Shown in pieces: positions 53,549 to 63,383 of a stretch of 64,000 nucleotides of DNA. The position numbers and the translations under genes are program-made. The DNA is from an uncultured Methanobrevibacter sp. (lineage in GTDB: Archaea > Methanobacteriota > Methanobacteria > Methanobacteriales > Methanobacteriaceae). The stretch is taken from contig NZ_OMWA01000002.1 of assembly GCF_900314615.1 (NCBI RefSeq), positions 48,294-112,293 on the forward strand. Direction: 5' to 3'. Under the pieces are notes generated by a model that made no database searches, was not told where the DNA came from, and worked only from the letters and a program-made list of their open reading frames with translations. The stretch's first letter is position 1, and every line of letters starts with the position of its first letter.

Positions 53549-54508
53549 ATGAAGGTTTCTGTTGTAACACCAAATTATAATGGGGAACGCTTTTTGAAAG
53601 CTTTCTTCGAATCACTTAACAATGACAGTGAATGCATTGGGGAAGTCATTATCGTAGATAACGGGTCCGCCGATAACAGCGTTGAATTTATAAAAGGAGG
53701 TTCATTCAATTTCCCGGTCAGGATAATTGAAAACTCCGAAAACCTTGGATTTGCTCCTGCAGTAAATCAGGGAATTTCCAATGCAAAATACGAGTACATA
53801 TTTTCTTTAAATAACGATACTGAAGTTAAAAAAGGTTCTATAAGGCATATGGTAGATTTGATTTCATCAAGAGATGATATATTTTCAGTTCAGGCAAAGA
53901 TGCTTCGCTATGACAGCAAAGACCTGATTGACGATGTTGGAGATGAGTACAATCTGCTTGCATGGACAAAAAAGACAGGTGAAAATCATCACTCAGACGA
54001 ATACGTTGAGGTAAGGGAGATCTTTTCATCCTGTGCGGGCGCAGCACTTTACAGAAAATCTCTTCTTGAAGAGATTGGCATGTTTGACGATAACTTTTTT
54101 GCATATATGGAGGATGTGGACCTTGCTATACGCTCAAAGATAAACGGCTATCATAATTTGCTTTGTCCTCAGGCAATTGTCTATCATATCGGAAGTGCTA
54201 CAAGTGGCAGCCGTTACAATGAGTTTAAGGTACGTCTGGCCGCCCGAAACAATGTTTGGGTAGTATATAAAAACATTCCGATTCCTTTAAAAATCATAAA
54301 TTTCATATTTCTATTTTTCGGATTTCTAATTAAGTACATTTTCTTTGTAAGGAAAGGCTTTGGTCCGGTTTATCTGTCAGGAATTAAAGAAGGCCTTAAA
54401 ACAAGGGGTAAAATTAAAAAGACAGATTTCAAATCAAAAAATACAAAAAACTATTTAAAATTGGAATATAGATTAATTATTAACACTATCAAATTTATTA
54501 AAAGGTAA
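53549..54508 (+). CDS. GT2 family glycosyltransferase, rhamnosyltransferase-like
   Basis: A 319-residue enzyme with 'VSVVTPNYNGERFLKAF' near residue 3, 'IVDNGSADNSVEF' near 35, 'NLGFAPAVNQGI' near 65, 'FSLNNDTEVKKG' near 85 and 'FFAYMEDVDLAIR' near 185. These features are common in rhamnosyltransferase-type GT2 enzymes. A hydrophobic segment near 247-270 suggests membrane association. Start ATG at 53549; the TTG three codons earlier overlaps the previous gene. Together with dTDP-rhamnose synthesis nearby, use of dTDP-rhamnose is plausible. Confidence 0.85.
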   Translation: MKVSVVTPNYNGERFLKAFFESLNNDSECIGEVIIVDNGSADNSVEFIKGGSFNFPVRIIENSENLGFAPAVNQGISNAKYEYIFSLNNDTEVKKGSIRHMVDLISSRDDIFSVQAKMLRYDSKDLIDDVGDEYNLLAWTKKTGENHHSDEYVEVREIFSSCAGAALYRKSLLEEIGMFDDNFFAYMEDVDLAIRSKINGYHNLLCPQAIVYHIGSATSGSRYNEFKVRLAARNNVWVVYKNIPIPLKIINFIFLFFGFLIKYIFFVRKGFGPVYLSGIKEGLKTRGKIKKTDFKSKNTKNYLKLEYRLIINTIKFIKR

Positions 54509-54511
54509 ATT

Positions 54512-55363
54512 ATGAATCTTTCAGTCGTTATAGTAAATTATCAGACATTTGAGCTGACAAGGGATACAGTCAATTCTGTTTTGGGATATGATTATCCTTT
54601 CAGCGTTGAAGTCGTTGTTGTTGACAATGCTTCCGGTGACGACAGCCTTGCCAGACTTAAAGATTATTTCAAGGATGATGTAACCTTCATTGCTTCCGGC
54701 GAAAACAGAGGTTTTGCAGCAGGAAACAACCTTGCACTGAAAGATTTAAGCTCTGATTATGTGCTTCTTTTAAACTCAGATACCATTGTCTGGGAAAATA
54801 CGCTGGAAAATATCTATAACTATATGGAAAATCATCCTGATGTAGGGGCATGCGGCTGCAGGGTAAGACTTGAGAGCGGCAAGCTTGATAAAGCCTGTAA
54901 AAGAACTTTTCCAAATGTTAAAAATTCCTTTTTCAGATTATTCCATATCCCGACCAAAAGCAAAGATGACAATTACAATCTGACAAATCTGCCGGATGAT
55001 GAGGTCTATGAAATAGATTGCCTTACAGGAGCATTCATGTTCATGAGAAATGACGCTTTAAAACAGGCAGGTCTTCTGGATGAAACCTTTTTTATGTACG
55101 GTGAGGACATTGATTTGTGCTACCGCATTAAGCATGCCGGATGGAAGATAGTATATTACGGCAAATCATCAATCACCCATTTAAAGGGAGCCAGCAGTAA
55201 AAAACAAAAAAACAAGTTAATATATGAATTTTACCGTGCCATGTATATCTATTATAAAAAACATCATGCACACGAATCGTTTTTCCTCATTAATATAGTT
55301 GTATATTTAGGAATTGCTCTTTTATGCATTTTAAAGCTGTTTCTAAATTTGTTTAAAAAATAA
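54512..55363 (+). CDS. GT2 family glycosyltransferase, rhamnosyltransferase-like
   Basis: A 283-residue enzyme closely related to the preceding one: 'VVIVNYQTFELTRDTVNSV', 'VVVDNASGDDSL', 'ENRGFAAGNNLAL', 'LLLNSDTIVWENTLENI' and 'FFMYGEDIDLCYRIKHAGW'. A C-terminal hydrophobic helix (about 262-280) likely ties it to the membrane. It follows the previous gene by three bases. The order in which the three GT2 enzymes act is unknown. Confidence 0.86.
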   Translation: MNLSVVIVNYQTFELTRDTVNSVLGYDYPFSVEVVVVDNASGDDSLARLKDYFKDDVTFIASGENRGFAAGNNLALKDLSSDYVLLLNSDTIVWENTLENIYNYMENHPDVGACGCRVRLESGKLDKACKRTFPNVKNSFFRLFHIPTKSKDDNYNLTNLPDDEVYEIDCLTGAFMFMRNDALKQAGLLDETFFMYGEDIDLCYRIKHAGWKIVYYGKSSITHLKGASSKKQKNKLIYEFYRAMYIYYKKHHAHESFFLINIVVYLGIALLCILKLFLNLFKK

Positions 55364-55420
55364 AGTTAAATATGTTGATATACTATATTATAATTGTAAC
55401 TAGTTTTTTTGGTAATTAAT

Positions 55421-56824
55421 ATGATAAAGGAAAATCAGCGATTATTGAATATAGTTTTGGTATTAATTGACGTTCTGGTCATTGTATCATCTTTATTTGG
55501 TTCATTTTTGTTGAGATTCCATACTACAATATTTGGCCCTATTGGGGGTCATTTACCGTTGCATAGTTATGTTTTGTTTTTGGTTTTTGCAGTTATTCCA
55601 ACTTATCTGATTTTATATTTTGCATTTGGATTGTATAAGCCTCGCAGAACCTATAAAAATATATTTTCCGAAGCAACTCAAATATTAAAGGTTAATATTG
55701 TTGCATTCTTTGTTCTGGTGTCTATATTATTTATCATTAACGAACCGGACTTTTCAAGAATCATGCTGTTCCTTATGGCTGTCACTGCTTCATTTTTAGG
55801 CATTGTCGAACGTTTCATTGTCAGAAGCTTCCTGATGAGAATCAGGGTAAACAACAGAAATCTCAAACATATTCTGATTGTCGGAGATAATGATTTGGCA
55901 TTTACATTTGCTACTAAAATTAAGGATAATCCTTATCTTGGATTTGCTGTCGGCGGTATTTTGGGCCGTTCAACTCATGTCGGAACTAAAATTGCAGGAA
56001 CTGAGATTATAGGTTCCTTTAAAGATCTGGACAAGATTCTGGAAAAAAACAGGTATGATAGAGTGGTTTTGGCAATTCCTTTAAGATATTATTATCGTAT
56101 CAACGAGCTTGTGGAAAGCTGTGAAAAGGTAGGAATCAAGGCAGAAATTATTCCGGATTATATCCGCTATTTCCCTGCCCAGCCGTCAGTGGATATGATA
56201 GAGGATATTCCTATAATCAACATCCGTTACGTTCCGCTGGATGATGAGTTCAATAAGTTTCTCAAATATTCATCTGATTTGATTATATCAGTCATAGCTA
56301 TAATTATAACATCTCCAATCATGTTAATTACAGCAATTGCCGTTAAGATAACTTCTCCGGGTCCAATTATATTCAAGCAGGAAAGGATAGGCCACAACGG
56401 AAAGCCTTTCAACATGTATAAGTTCAGAAGTATGAGGGTTCAGGCTCCTAGTGATGAAAAATCTGAATGGACCACTAAAGATGATCCGCGTAAAACAGTT
56501 GTCGGAAACTTTATTAGAAGAACTAGTATTGATGAATTACCTCAATTTTTCAATGTTTTGAAAGGAGATATGAGCGTTGTAGGTCCAAGACCGGAAAGAC
56601 CTTACTTTGTTGAGCAATTTAAAAAAGATGTTCCAAAATATATGGTTAAGCATCAGGTGCGCCCGGGCATAACAGGCTGGGCTCAGATTCATGGATGTCG
56701 TGGAGATACTTCCATCAAAAAACGTATTGAATTTGACATTGAATACGTAGAAAACTGGCACATGGGTTTAGATTTGGCTATAATGATTAAAACAGCTTTA
56801 AAGAAAAATCCAAATGCATATTGA
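55421..56824 (+). CDS. WbaP/WcaJ-like polyprenyl-phosphate sugar-phosphotransferase
   Basis: Initiates glycan assembly by moving a sugar phosphate from a nucleotide sugar to a polyprenyl (in archaea, dolichyl-type) phosphate. Four N-terminal membrane helices (about residues 8-125) are followed by a nucleotide-binding-like middle domain ('HILIVGDNDLAFTFA' near 150). After a further membrane segment (about 285-305) comes the conserved catalytic domain: 'SPGPIIFKQERIGHNGKPF', 'MYKFRSMR', 'RRTSIDELPQFFNVLKGDMS' and 'VGPRPE'. Length 467 matches the family. I use the ATG at 55421 rather than the TTG at 55409. It ends the surface polysaccharide locus. Confidence 0.9.
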   Translation: MIKENQRLLNIVLVLIDVLVIVSSLFGSFLLRFHTTIFGPIGGHLPLHSYVLFLVFAVIPTYLILYFAFGLYKPRRTYKNIFSEATQILKVNIVAFFVLVSILFIINEPDFSRIMLFLMAVTASFLGIVERFIVRSFLMRIRVNNRNLKHILIVGDNDLAFTFATKIKDNPYLGFAVGGILGRSTHVGTKIAGTEIIGSFKDLDKILEKNRYDRVVLAIPLRYYYRINELVESCEKVGIKAEIIPDYIRYFPAQPSVDMIEDIPIINIRYVPLDDEFNKFLKYSSDLIISVIAIIITSPIMLITAIAVKITSPGPIIFKQERIGHNGKPFNMYKFRSMRVQAPSDEKSEWTTKDDPRKTVVGNFIRRTSIDELPQFFNVLKGDMSVVGPRPERPYFVEQFKKDVPKYMVKHQVRPGITGWAQIHGCRGDTSIKKRIEFDIEYVENWHMGLDLAIMIKTALKKNPNAY

Positions 56825-56970
56825 TGCTTTTTCACAAATGCACTTTGTCACACTTTAACTATATTTATATCAAATTTTTTTTAAAATATTACTTTTCAAA
56901 TGCTCTCTCTAATACTTTATATAGAGTATAATTATAAAATTATAATTAACTTTTCTATGAGGGGTTTGGT

Positions 56971-59631
56971 ATGCAAGAAGAAATTTTACAATTATATGAA
57001 AAAATCAAAGATCAACTTTCTGAAGAAGAGTTTTTAGAAGAAATAGAAAAAATGAAAGAAGATAACAGTGGTGTTGACTTTATAGATGATTTTGAGGCAG
57101 CCCAAATGGTTGTTCAGAACTATAACGGTGTTGACACATCAATTTTTTCAAAACCTTCAAATGATGATTCAGAAGAAATGCCGTTCGACATCTCTTCAGA
57201 TGATGAAACCTCCCAGGAGGATGTCGGATTTACAATGACTGAAGAACTTAAAGAATATTATGATAAGGTAAAGGATAAAGTTTCAGAAGAAAAATTCTTA
57301 TCACGTATGAACGAACTCAAAAATGAAAATGCAGATATCTCATTTTACACTGATGATACATTTGCTGGAATGGTTGTCAGTGAGTTTGAAGATAAGGAAG
57401 AAGAAGTTGAAACAATATCTGACAGACCTGAATACTCCAATAAATCTATATCTGATTTGGAAAAGGATAGCAGAGGAGCTAATGTTTCAGGCAGAGTTAT
57501 TTCAATTTCCAATAAAAGATCTTTTAAAACTCGTAAAGGTAAGAGCGGAGAAGTTTGCAATGTTGAACTTCAGGACAATACCGGTACAATGAGATGTGTC
57601 TTCTGGACTCAGAATATGCCTCTTTTAAACAAGTTCCATGAAGGAGATATTATCCAGATTAAGAATGTCGATATTAAAGAAGGTTATTCAGGTCTTGAAG
57701 CTAATCTGATACCTAGATCAACCATTGCGCATTTGGATGACGATCCTTCTAAATATCCTGTTTATGAGGAAACAATTACAGATATCGCAGACATAGAACC
57801 TGATACCAAAGTGAATATAATTGCAAGAATATTGAGAATCCCTACCATTAGAAGCTATGAGAAAAATGGAAAACAAGGAAAAGTTGCATCTTTGGAATTA
57901 CAGGATGCAACAGGAAAAATCACCTACACCTTATGGAATAAAAATGTTGAATTAATTGAAGATTTAAAATTAGAAGATGGAGATACTGTAAAAATCCTTT
58001 CAGCTCAAGCTCGTGAAAGAACAGACAGGGATGGTAATCCGGAAATATCTTTAAGCCATTGGGATGGTAGAATTGTGAAAGGTGAATTTGACGTTCCTGA
58101 AATAGAACAGGAATTCTCCCAAATTGGTGATTTAAGTGAGGAAAAAGATGTTTCTATTAAAGGTGTTGTTATAAGACTTCAGGATATCAGAACATTCTTG
58201 CGAAAAAAAGACAACACCGAAGGAAGATTAAGAAACTTCGATGTTGGAGATTCAACAGGATTTATCAGAGTAACTGTCTGGGGTGATGATACAGCTTTAC
58301 CTATAAATAAGGGAGATATTATCAAAATTATCGGTGGAGATGTTCGTTTTGATGATTATACTGAAAGCGGTTATTCAATGAATACCAACTTCAATACTCA
58401 AATCACAATCAATCCTGAAAATTTAACAACTGAAGAATTGGATGAATTCGAAGGAATTAGAGAGCAGTTAAGACCTGTACCAATCGGTCAGGTACAGGAA
58501 ATTGATGATGAGGGCAAAGAAATTGATGTTATTGGTAGAGTACTTTCTGTTAATGATGTTAACGAATTCCAGCGTGATGACGGTTCTGTTGGGATCGTAC
58601 GTTCAGTAATGCTTGCTGATGAATCAGGTAAAGTGCAGCTTTCTTTCTGGAATGAAAGAGCTCAGGAAGAATATGTTGTCGGCGATGCATATCAGATTGA
58701 AAATGCCCGAACAAGAATGGGTATGATGAGTGTCGACTTGAATATCGGAAGCGGTTCCAGAGTAATAAAATTATCAGAAGAACAGGCTTCAGCAATGTTT
58801 ATTCCAGAATTATCCACATTGGAAAAAGCAATATACAATCCTAAAAAGATCGAAGACCTTGATGAGGATGAAGAAGATACAATTATCATCGGTAGAATAA
58901 TTGAAATGTATGATGTACGTGAATTCGACAGGGACACTGGTGAAAGCGGTCATGTAAGAAATATTGAAATAGCTGACGACACTGGAACTATAAGGGTTGC
59001 ATTATGGGACAAAGATGCTTTAAAAGAAAGACAAATCGGTGATGGAATCAAATTACAAAATCCTCGTTTAGCTTTAAATATGGATAATCGTCTTGAAGCT
59101 AATGTATCAAGAGCAACTACTCTTTTAGAACCTAGTGAAAGTGAACTGGCAGAATTGCCTTCAATCGATGAGTTAATGGAAGCAATCTATGTTCCAAAAA
59201 CAATTGAATCATTACTTGAAGATGATACCAATATTTGCGTTACCGGTACAATCATTGACGTTAATACAGAAAGGGTTCTTCGCAAAAAATGTCCTAACTG
59301 TGGTTCAACTGTAGAGGAATCAATTGATGAATACATTTGTGACAATTGCGGATACACTTTTGATAATCCGGATTATCTTCTTATGGTTCCTACAAGAATT
59401 GAAGATGACACAGGTGATATCCAGGTTACCTTCTTTGACAAATTAGCTGAAGAGCTTATCGGAATGAAAAAAGATGAAATCATTGGCCTTGTAGATGACG
59501 GTTATGGAATTGAAGATAAACTTGAAGACCTGAACGGTTTAACTATTGAGATTATAGCTAATGTTAGTTTTGATGAATTTAATGAAGAAAATAGGCTACG
59601 TCCTAAAAAACTCTTAAACAAATATTTTTAA
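56971..59631 (+). CDS. rpa: Replication protein A, multi-OB-fold single-stranded DNA-binding protein
   Basis: Binds single-stranded DNA in replication, repair and recombination. At least four OB-folds can be seen, each with a 'DI/DV..(I)GRV(I/L).(I/V)...R.F....G..G.VR...(L/I).D.TG.(I/M)R...W' pattern, beginning near residues 165, 275, 390, 520 and 640. A C-terminal zinc finger 'CPNCGSTVEES...CDNCGYTF' lies near 773-795, followed by a last OB-like region. Residues 1-45 and 87-131 are two copies of a short acidic helical repeat. At 886 residues it is longer than typical archaeal RPA. It has its own ribosome binding site (GAGGGG) and lies just before radA. Confidence 0.92.
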   Translation: MQEEILQLYEKIKDQLSEEEFLEEIEKMKEDNSGVDFIDDFEAAQMVVQNYNGVDTSIFSKPSNDDSEEMPFDISSDDETSQEDVGFTMTEELKEYYDKVKDKVSEEKFLSRMNELKNENADISFYTDDTFAGMVVSEFEDKEEEVETISDRPEYSNKSISDLEKDSRGANVSGRVISISNKRSFKTRKGKSGEVCNVELQDNTGTMRCVFWTQNMPLLNKFHEGDIIQIKNVDIKEGYSGLEANLIPRSTIAHLDDDPSKYPVYEETITDIADIEPDTKVNIIARILRIPTIRSYEKNGKQGKVASLELQDATGKITYTLWNKNVELIEDLKLEDGDTVKILSAQARERTDRDGNPEISLSHWDGRIVKGEFDVPEIEQEFSQIGDLSEEKDVSIKGVVIRLQDIRTFLRKKDNTEGRLRNFDVGDSTGFIRVTVWGDDTALPINKGDIIKIIGGDVRFDDYTESGYSMNTNFNTQITINPENLTTEELDEFEGIREQLRPVPIGQVQEIDDEGKEIDVIGRVLSVNDVNEFQRDDGSVGIVRSVMLADESGKVQLSFWNERAQEEYVVGDAYQIENARTRMGMMSVDLNIGSGSRVIKLSEEQASAMFIPELSTLEKAIYNPKKIEDLDEDEEDTIIIGRIIEMYDVREFDRDTGESGHVRNIEIADDTGTIRVALWDKDALKERQIGDGIKLQNPRLALNMDNRLEANVSRATTLLEPSESELAELPSIDELMEAIYVPKTIESLLEDDTNICVTGTIIDVNTERVLRKKCPNCGSTVEESIDEYICDNCGYTFDNPDYLLMVPTRIEDDTGDIQVTFFDKLAEELIGMKKDEIIGLVDDGYGIEDKLEDLNGLTIEIIANVSFDEFNEENRLRPKKLLNKYF

Positions 59632-59657
59632 ATGAATAAACAAAAGGAATGATTATT

Positions 59658-60593
59658 ATGGTAGAATTAGCAGATTTACCAGGTGTTGGTGAAAAAACAG
59701 CAGAAAAATTAAGAGATGCAGGTTTTGCTGATATGATGAGATTAGCAACCGCTACTCCAAAAGAATTATCAGTTAAAGCAGAAATCGGTGAAGGAGTCGC
59801 TGAAAAAGTTATTGAAGCTGCTCGTAGAGCTGAAAACATTGATTTCGAAACTGCATTGGAAGTTGATGAAAGAAGAAAAGATGTAGGTCACATTACTGTT
59901 GGAAGCCAAGAATTCAATGATTTAATTGGTGGTGGAATTGAAACTCAGTCCATTACTGAAGTATTCGGTGAATTCGGGTCTGGTAAAAGTCAAATTTCTC
60001 ATGAACTTGCTGTAACAGTTCAGTTACCAGAAGAACTTGGAGGTCTTGATGGTGAATGCGTATTTGTTGATACAGAAAACACTTTCCGTCCTGAAAGGGT
60101 CAGACAAATCGCTGAAGGATTTGATTTGGATGTAGAACAGGTCTTAAGCAGAATCCATGTTGCACGTGCATTCAACTCTGCTCACCAAATTTTGATGGTT
60201 GATAAAATCAATGAGCTTATACAAAGTGGTGCTAACATTAAATTAGTTATTGTTGACTCTTTAATGGCTCACTTCAGAGCAGAATATGTTGGAAGGGAAT
60301 CTCTGGCTGTAAGGCAGCAAAAATTAAATCAGCATTTACATTCACTTCAGCAAATTGCAAATACCTACAATGTTGCAGTATTCTTAACCAACCAGGTTCA
60401 GGCTAAACCTGATTCTTTCTTTGGAAGTCCTACAAAAGCAATTGGTGGACACGTTTTAGGTCACGCATCCACTTATAGAATTTGGCTTAAAAAAGGTCTT
60501 GCAGGTAAAAGAATTGCACGTTTAGTCGATTCTCCTCATTTGCCTGAAGGTGAATGTGTATTTAAAATTACTAGCGAAGGTATCGTTAGTTAA
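59658..60593 (+). CDS. radA: DNA repair and recombination protein RadA
   Basis: Archaeal Rad51/RecA-family recombinase that forms filaments on single-stranded DNA. An N-terminal helix-hairpin-helix domain ('LADLPGVGEKTAEKLRDAGF') is followed by the polymerisation linker and the ATPase core: Walker A 'GEFGSGKSQ' near residue 102, 'CVFVDTENTFRPERV' near 134 and Walker B 'IKLVIVDSLMAHF' near 194. The L2-region 'FFGSPTKAIGGHVLGHAST' is near 254. Length 311 is standard. The ATG at 59658 is preceded at a good distance by AAAGGA; an ATG at 59649 is too close to it. It lies directly after rpa. Confidence 0.96.
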   Translation: MVELADLPGVGEKTAEKLRDAGFADMMRLATATPKELSVKAEIGEGVAEKVIEAARRAENIDFETALEVDERRKDVGHITVGSQEFNDLIGGGIETQSITEVFGEFGSGKSQISHELAVTVQLPEELGGLDGECVFVDTENTFRPERVRQIAEGFDLDVEQVLSRIHVARAFNSAHQILMVDKINELIQSGANIKLVIVDSLMAHFRAEYVGRESLAVRQQKLNQHLHSLQQIANTYNVAVFLTNQVQAKPDSFFGSPTKAIGGHVLGHASTYRIWLKKGLAGKRIARLVDSPHLPEGECVFKITSEGIVS

Positions 60594-60649
60594 TTTTACC
60601 CTTTTCTTTTTTTCTAATAAAATTTTAACCTTTTCTTTTTTTCTAATAA
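60593..60649. repeat. Two near-identical 28-bp units in tandem
   Basis: Units at 60593-60620 and 60622-60649 differ at one base; each contains CCTTTTC then seven T, then TCTAATAA. They follow the radA stop and could act as T-run terminators. The second unit touches the left end of the insertion sequence. Confidence 0.75.
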
Positions 60650-60650
60650 T

Positions 60651-60674
60651 GGGTGTTCGCCAAAATTAATTTTT
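60651..60674 (+). repeat. Left terminal inverted repeat of the IS
   Basis: Begins GGGTGTTCGCC and pairs with the right end at 22 of 24 positions. TAAT lies directly outside. Confidence 0.85.
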
Positions 60675-60897
60675 TGATTTTTGGCCGAAAAATTTTTGAC
60701 CTATTTTTTCTTATTTTCGTATAATTGGACATATACTTTTTTCATTTTTAGTTTATTCCCTTATTATTTTTTTATTTATTCATTAATTATGTAATTAATT
60801 GTTATATTTAATTTAAAGTATTTTTATAATAGTTAACTTTATATACTTTATTATACATACTTAATATTAAGTATAAATTACTTTGGAGTTGTAGTTT

Positions 60898-62394
60898 ATG
60901 GTTAAAAGAAAAATTAATAAGAATCAGAGTAAATTGGGCATTGTAACTTTAGATAGTAATATTCCAGAAGATCATATTTCTCGTTTTGTTGTGGATTTTA
61001 TTGATGAAGTTTATCCGATGTTAAACATCAAAGAACCTAAAAAGAAGAAAGGAAGGGCCTCTTTACCTATTGATTCCATGTTAAAATTGCTTGTTTATGC
61101 AAAAATAGAGCATGTAGAGAGTGCGAAGTATATTGCAGACATGGCAAGGTATCATGAAGTGTATAAATTTGTTTCTGATGACATACGACCATCAGAACGC
61201 TCAGTTCAAAGGTATAGGAGAGAATATGGTTGTTATTTTGAAGTATTGGTTCAAATGACATTAAAAAAGGCTTCAAATTTAAAATTAACTAAATTTAATC
61301 ATGTTGCAGTTGATGGAACCATCAAAAAAGCATTCAATTCCAACAACAATGTCATCACAAAAAAAGAAACACAAATATTGCTCGATTACTTCAATGGACT
61401 ATCAATTAGTCCTGAAACACTTGAAAAACTCCACAAACCAGCTCAAAAAATATTAGAAAATAAAGACATGAGTACTGAAGATAAAATAGAACTATTATAT
61501 GACATTGAAACACAATTTACATTCACAGGACAAGATAAAATACCAGTGAACGATATAGAAGCTAGATTTATGAAAGGCAAGAAAGGAAACTTCATGGTTG
61601 CATATAATATTCAATCTGCAGTCGATTACGATACCAAATTAATCTGCGCAATAAACGTCACACAAAACCCTACAGACCATTATGAATTACCACCAATCGC
61701 AGAAAGAGCAATACAAAACATACAAACCATGCCAAAGTATATAAGTGCAGATACAATTTATTTAAATCAAATAAGCTTATCATACTTAGCAGATAAAAAA
61801 ATAGATGGTTTAATTCCAACAAGAAAACAATCCAAAGAAAAAATCGGAAAATTAAACGAAAATCCATACCATAAAGACCATTTTGAATACAATTACGAAT
61901 TAGACGCATTCAAATGCCCCGAAGGAAACTACCTGCACTTTTTTGCAAAATACATAGAATCACACGAAGACCCAGAAAAACCGGACAAAATAAAAAGACT
62001 CTATAACAATTATGAAGCATGTAAACACTGTATTGCACGAAACAAATGCTATTCCGACTCACAAACACACAGAACCATCACAGAATACGGTTCGGAAATG
62101 CAAAAAGCAATGAACCATAAAATGGAAAAACAAGAATATAAAGACGAATATGCCAAAAGATCAAGTGTTGAAGGACCATTTGGAATATTAAAAGAACAAT
62201 TCCAAATAGAAAAAGAAGTAGTCATCGGAATGGTACGAACAGAAGAAAGACTCTATCTAGACGCACTGGCATACAACTTAATCAGATTATACAACATTAC
62301 TCATGAAATTAAAAATACAAAAGAAGATTTAGAAAATTTCTGCGAACGAGAATCAATAATACACCAATTAAAACTCGATGTAACAATATTTTAA
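60898..62394 (+). CDS. IS1182-family DDE transposase
   Basis: A 498-residue transposase with an N-terminal DUF772-like DNA-binding region ('RASLPIDSMLKLLVYAKIEH' near 55) and a DDE catalytic core. Candidate catalytic residues are Asp in 'HVAVDGTIKKAF' near 140, Asp in 'YISADTIYLNQI' near 283 and Glu in 'SSVEGPFGILKEQF' near 423. A Cys cluster ('CKHCIARNKC', near 376-385) precedes the last motif. The frame is uninterrupted and an AGTT-GTAG leader precedes the ATG. It lies inside matching terminal repeats, so the element could be active. Confidence 0.93.
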   Translation: MVKRKINKNQSKLGIVTLDSNIPEDHISRFVVDFIDEVYPMLNIKEPKKKKGRASLPIDSMLKLLVYAKIEHVESAKYIADMARYHEVYKFVSDDIRPSERSVQRYRREYGCYFEVLVQMTLKKASNLKLTKFNHVAVDGTIKKAFNSNNNVITKKETQILLDYFNGLSISPETLEKLHKPAQKILENKDMSTEDKIELLYDIETQFTFTGQDKIPVNDIEARFMKGKKGNFMVAYNIQSAVDYDTKLICAINVTQNPTDHYELPPIAERAIQNIQTMPKYISADTIYLNQISLSYLADKKIDGLIPTRKQSKEKIGKLNENPYHKDHFEYNYELDAFKCPEGNYLHFFAKYIESHEDPEKPDKIKRLYNNYEACKHCIARNKCYSDSQTHRTITEYGSEMQKAMNHKMEKQEYKDEYAKRSSVEGPFGILKEQFQIEKEVVIGMVRTEERLYLDALAYNLIRLYNITHEIKNTKEDLENFCERESIIHQLKLDVTIF

Positions 62395-62414
62395 AAAAAA
62401 TCAACAAGTCTGCC

Positions 62415-62438
62415 AAAAACTAATTTTGGCGGACACCC
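62415..62438 (-). repeat. Right terminal inverted repeat of the IS
   Basis: On the complementary strand it begins GGGTGTCCGCC. TAAT follows directly outside, matching the left flank. Confidence 0.85.
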
Positions 62439-62477
62439 TAATTATTATATAATATAAAATCCAAACTAATTAGTTGT

Positions 62478-63383
62478 ATGAGCGCGATTGAAAATACTAT
62501 TATAGCTATTGTTTTAATGATTGGTTTGGGATATGTTCTTAAACGGATCGATTTTTTAAGCGAAAAGGACATTGACCCTTTCAATAAAATAGTAATGTAT
62601 ATTCTGATGCCATGCATGATTTTTCATGCAATTTATACGGCAGATTTGAATTCCATTTCAAATATGGGAATATTGCCTATCGTTATTTTAGGTTCTTCTC
62701 TAGCCACAGGTGCAGTTTCATTTATCATTTTAAAGCAATTTAAGTTGGATGATAAGACATTATGGTCTGTTCTTGTCACTGTAATGATTGCAAACACTGC
62801 ATTTATGGGATATCCTGTCAATTTAGGAATTTATGGCCAAGACGGATTTTTAAGGGCAATCTTTTGTGATATTGCTACTTTAAGCACATTTCTATTGCTT
62901 TCATTTGTTCTGATTTTAAAATTTGGGGGAACTGTCAAAACCGCAGTCAAAAAAATAGCATTTTTCCCACCACTATGGGCAGTTATTTTGGGTCTGATTT
63001 TGAATTTCATCAATGTCCCAATAGGACCGGTTTTGGATAATACTGTAAACTATCTTGGTCAGGGTGCAATTCCTTTAATTATGGTTACTTTAGGTTTATC
63101 AATTGACTTTTCTGCATTGAAAAGATCAAGAGTAATGATTGCATTTACATCAATTATGAAATTGGCTTTCTTTCCATTCATAGCATTTCTATTAGCTACT
63201 TATTTAGGACTTGTTAATCTTGAACACACAGTATCTGTCATTGAAGCCGCAATGCCGTCAGGAATGATGTCACTTCTTTTAGTAATCACATATAAACTGG
63301 ATTATGAAATGACCTCTGACTGCATATTAATCAACACTGTAATCTCTTTGATTACACTCCCGATAATTATCATGATTTTGTAG
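62478..63383 (+). CDS. AEC family transporter (auxin-efflux-carrier-like permease)
   Basis: A 301-residue integral membrane protein with about ten helices. The family pattern is 'GYVLKRIDFLSEKDIDPFNKIVMYILMPCMIFHAI' at the N-terminus, 'ANTAFMGYPVNLGIYG' near 100 and a second half with 'LGQGAIPLIMVTLGLSI' near 195 and 'AAMPSGMMSLLLVITYKLD' near 258. Relatives export or import small organic acids such as malate, but the substrate cannot be read here. Its promoter region was shortened to about 40 bases by the IS insertion, so expression may now be altered. Confidence 0.85.
   Translation: MSAIENTIIAIVLMIGLGYVLKRIDFLSEKDIDPFNKIVMYILMPCMIFHAIYTADLNSISNMGILPIVILGSSLATGAVSFIILKQFKLDDKTLWSVLVTVMIANTAFMGYPVNLGIYGQDGFLRAIFCDIATLSTFLLLSFVLILKFGGTVKTAVKKIAFFPPLWAVILGLILNFINVPIGPVLDNTVNYLGQGAIPLIMVTLGLSIDFSALKRSRVMIAFTSIMKLAFFPFIAFLLATYLGLVNLEHTVSVIEAAMPSGMMSLLLVITYKLDYEMTSDCILINTVISLITLPIIIMIL

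Larger units (their letters stand above)
60651..62438 (+). mobile_element. Complete IS1182-family insertion sequence
   Basis: A 1788-bp element encoding one intact transposase. Terminal inverted repeats read GGGTGTTCGCCAAAATTAAT (left) and GGGTGTCCGCCAAAATTAGT (right, complementary strand), matching at 22 of 24 when extended by four T. Both ends are flanked by TAAT (60647-60650 and 62439-62442), a likely 4-bp target duplication. The integrity of ends and gene suggests recent movement. The left end lies after radA and the right end 40 bases before the AEC transporter gene. Confidence 0.9.
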
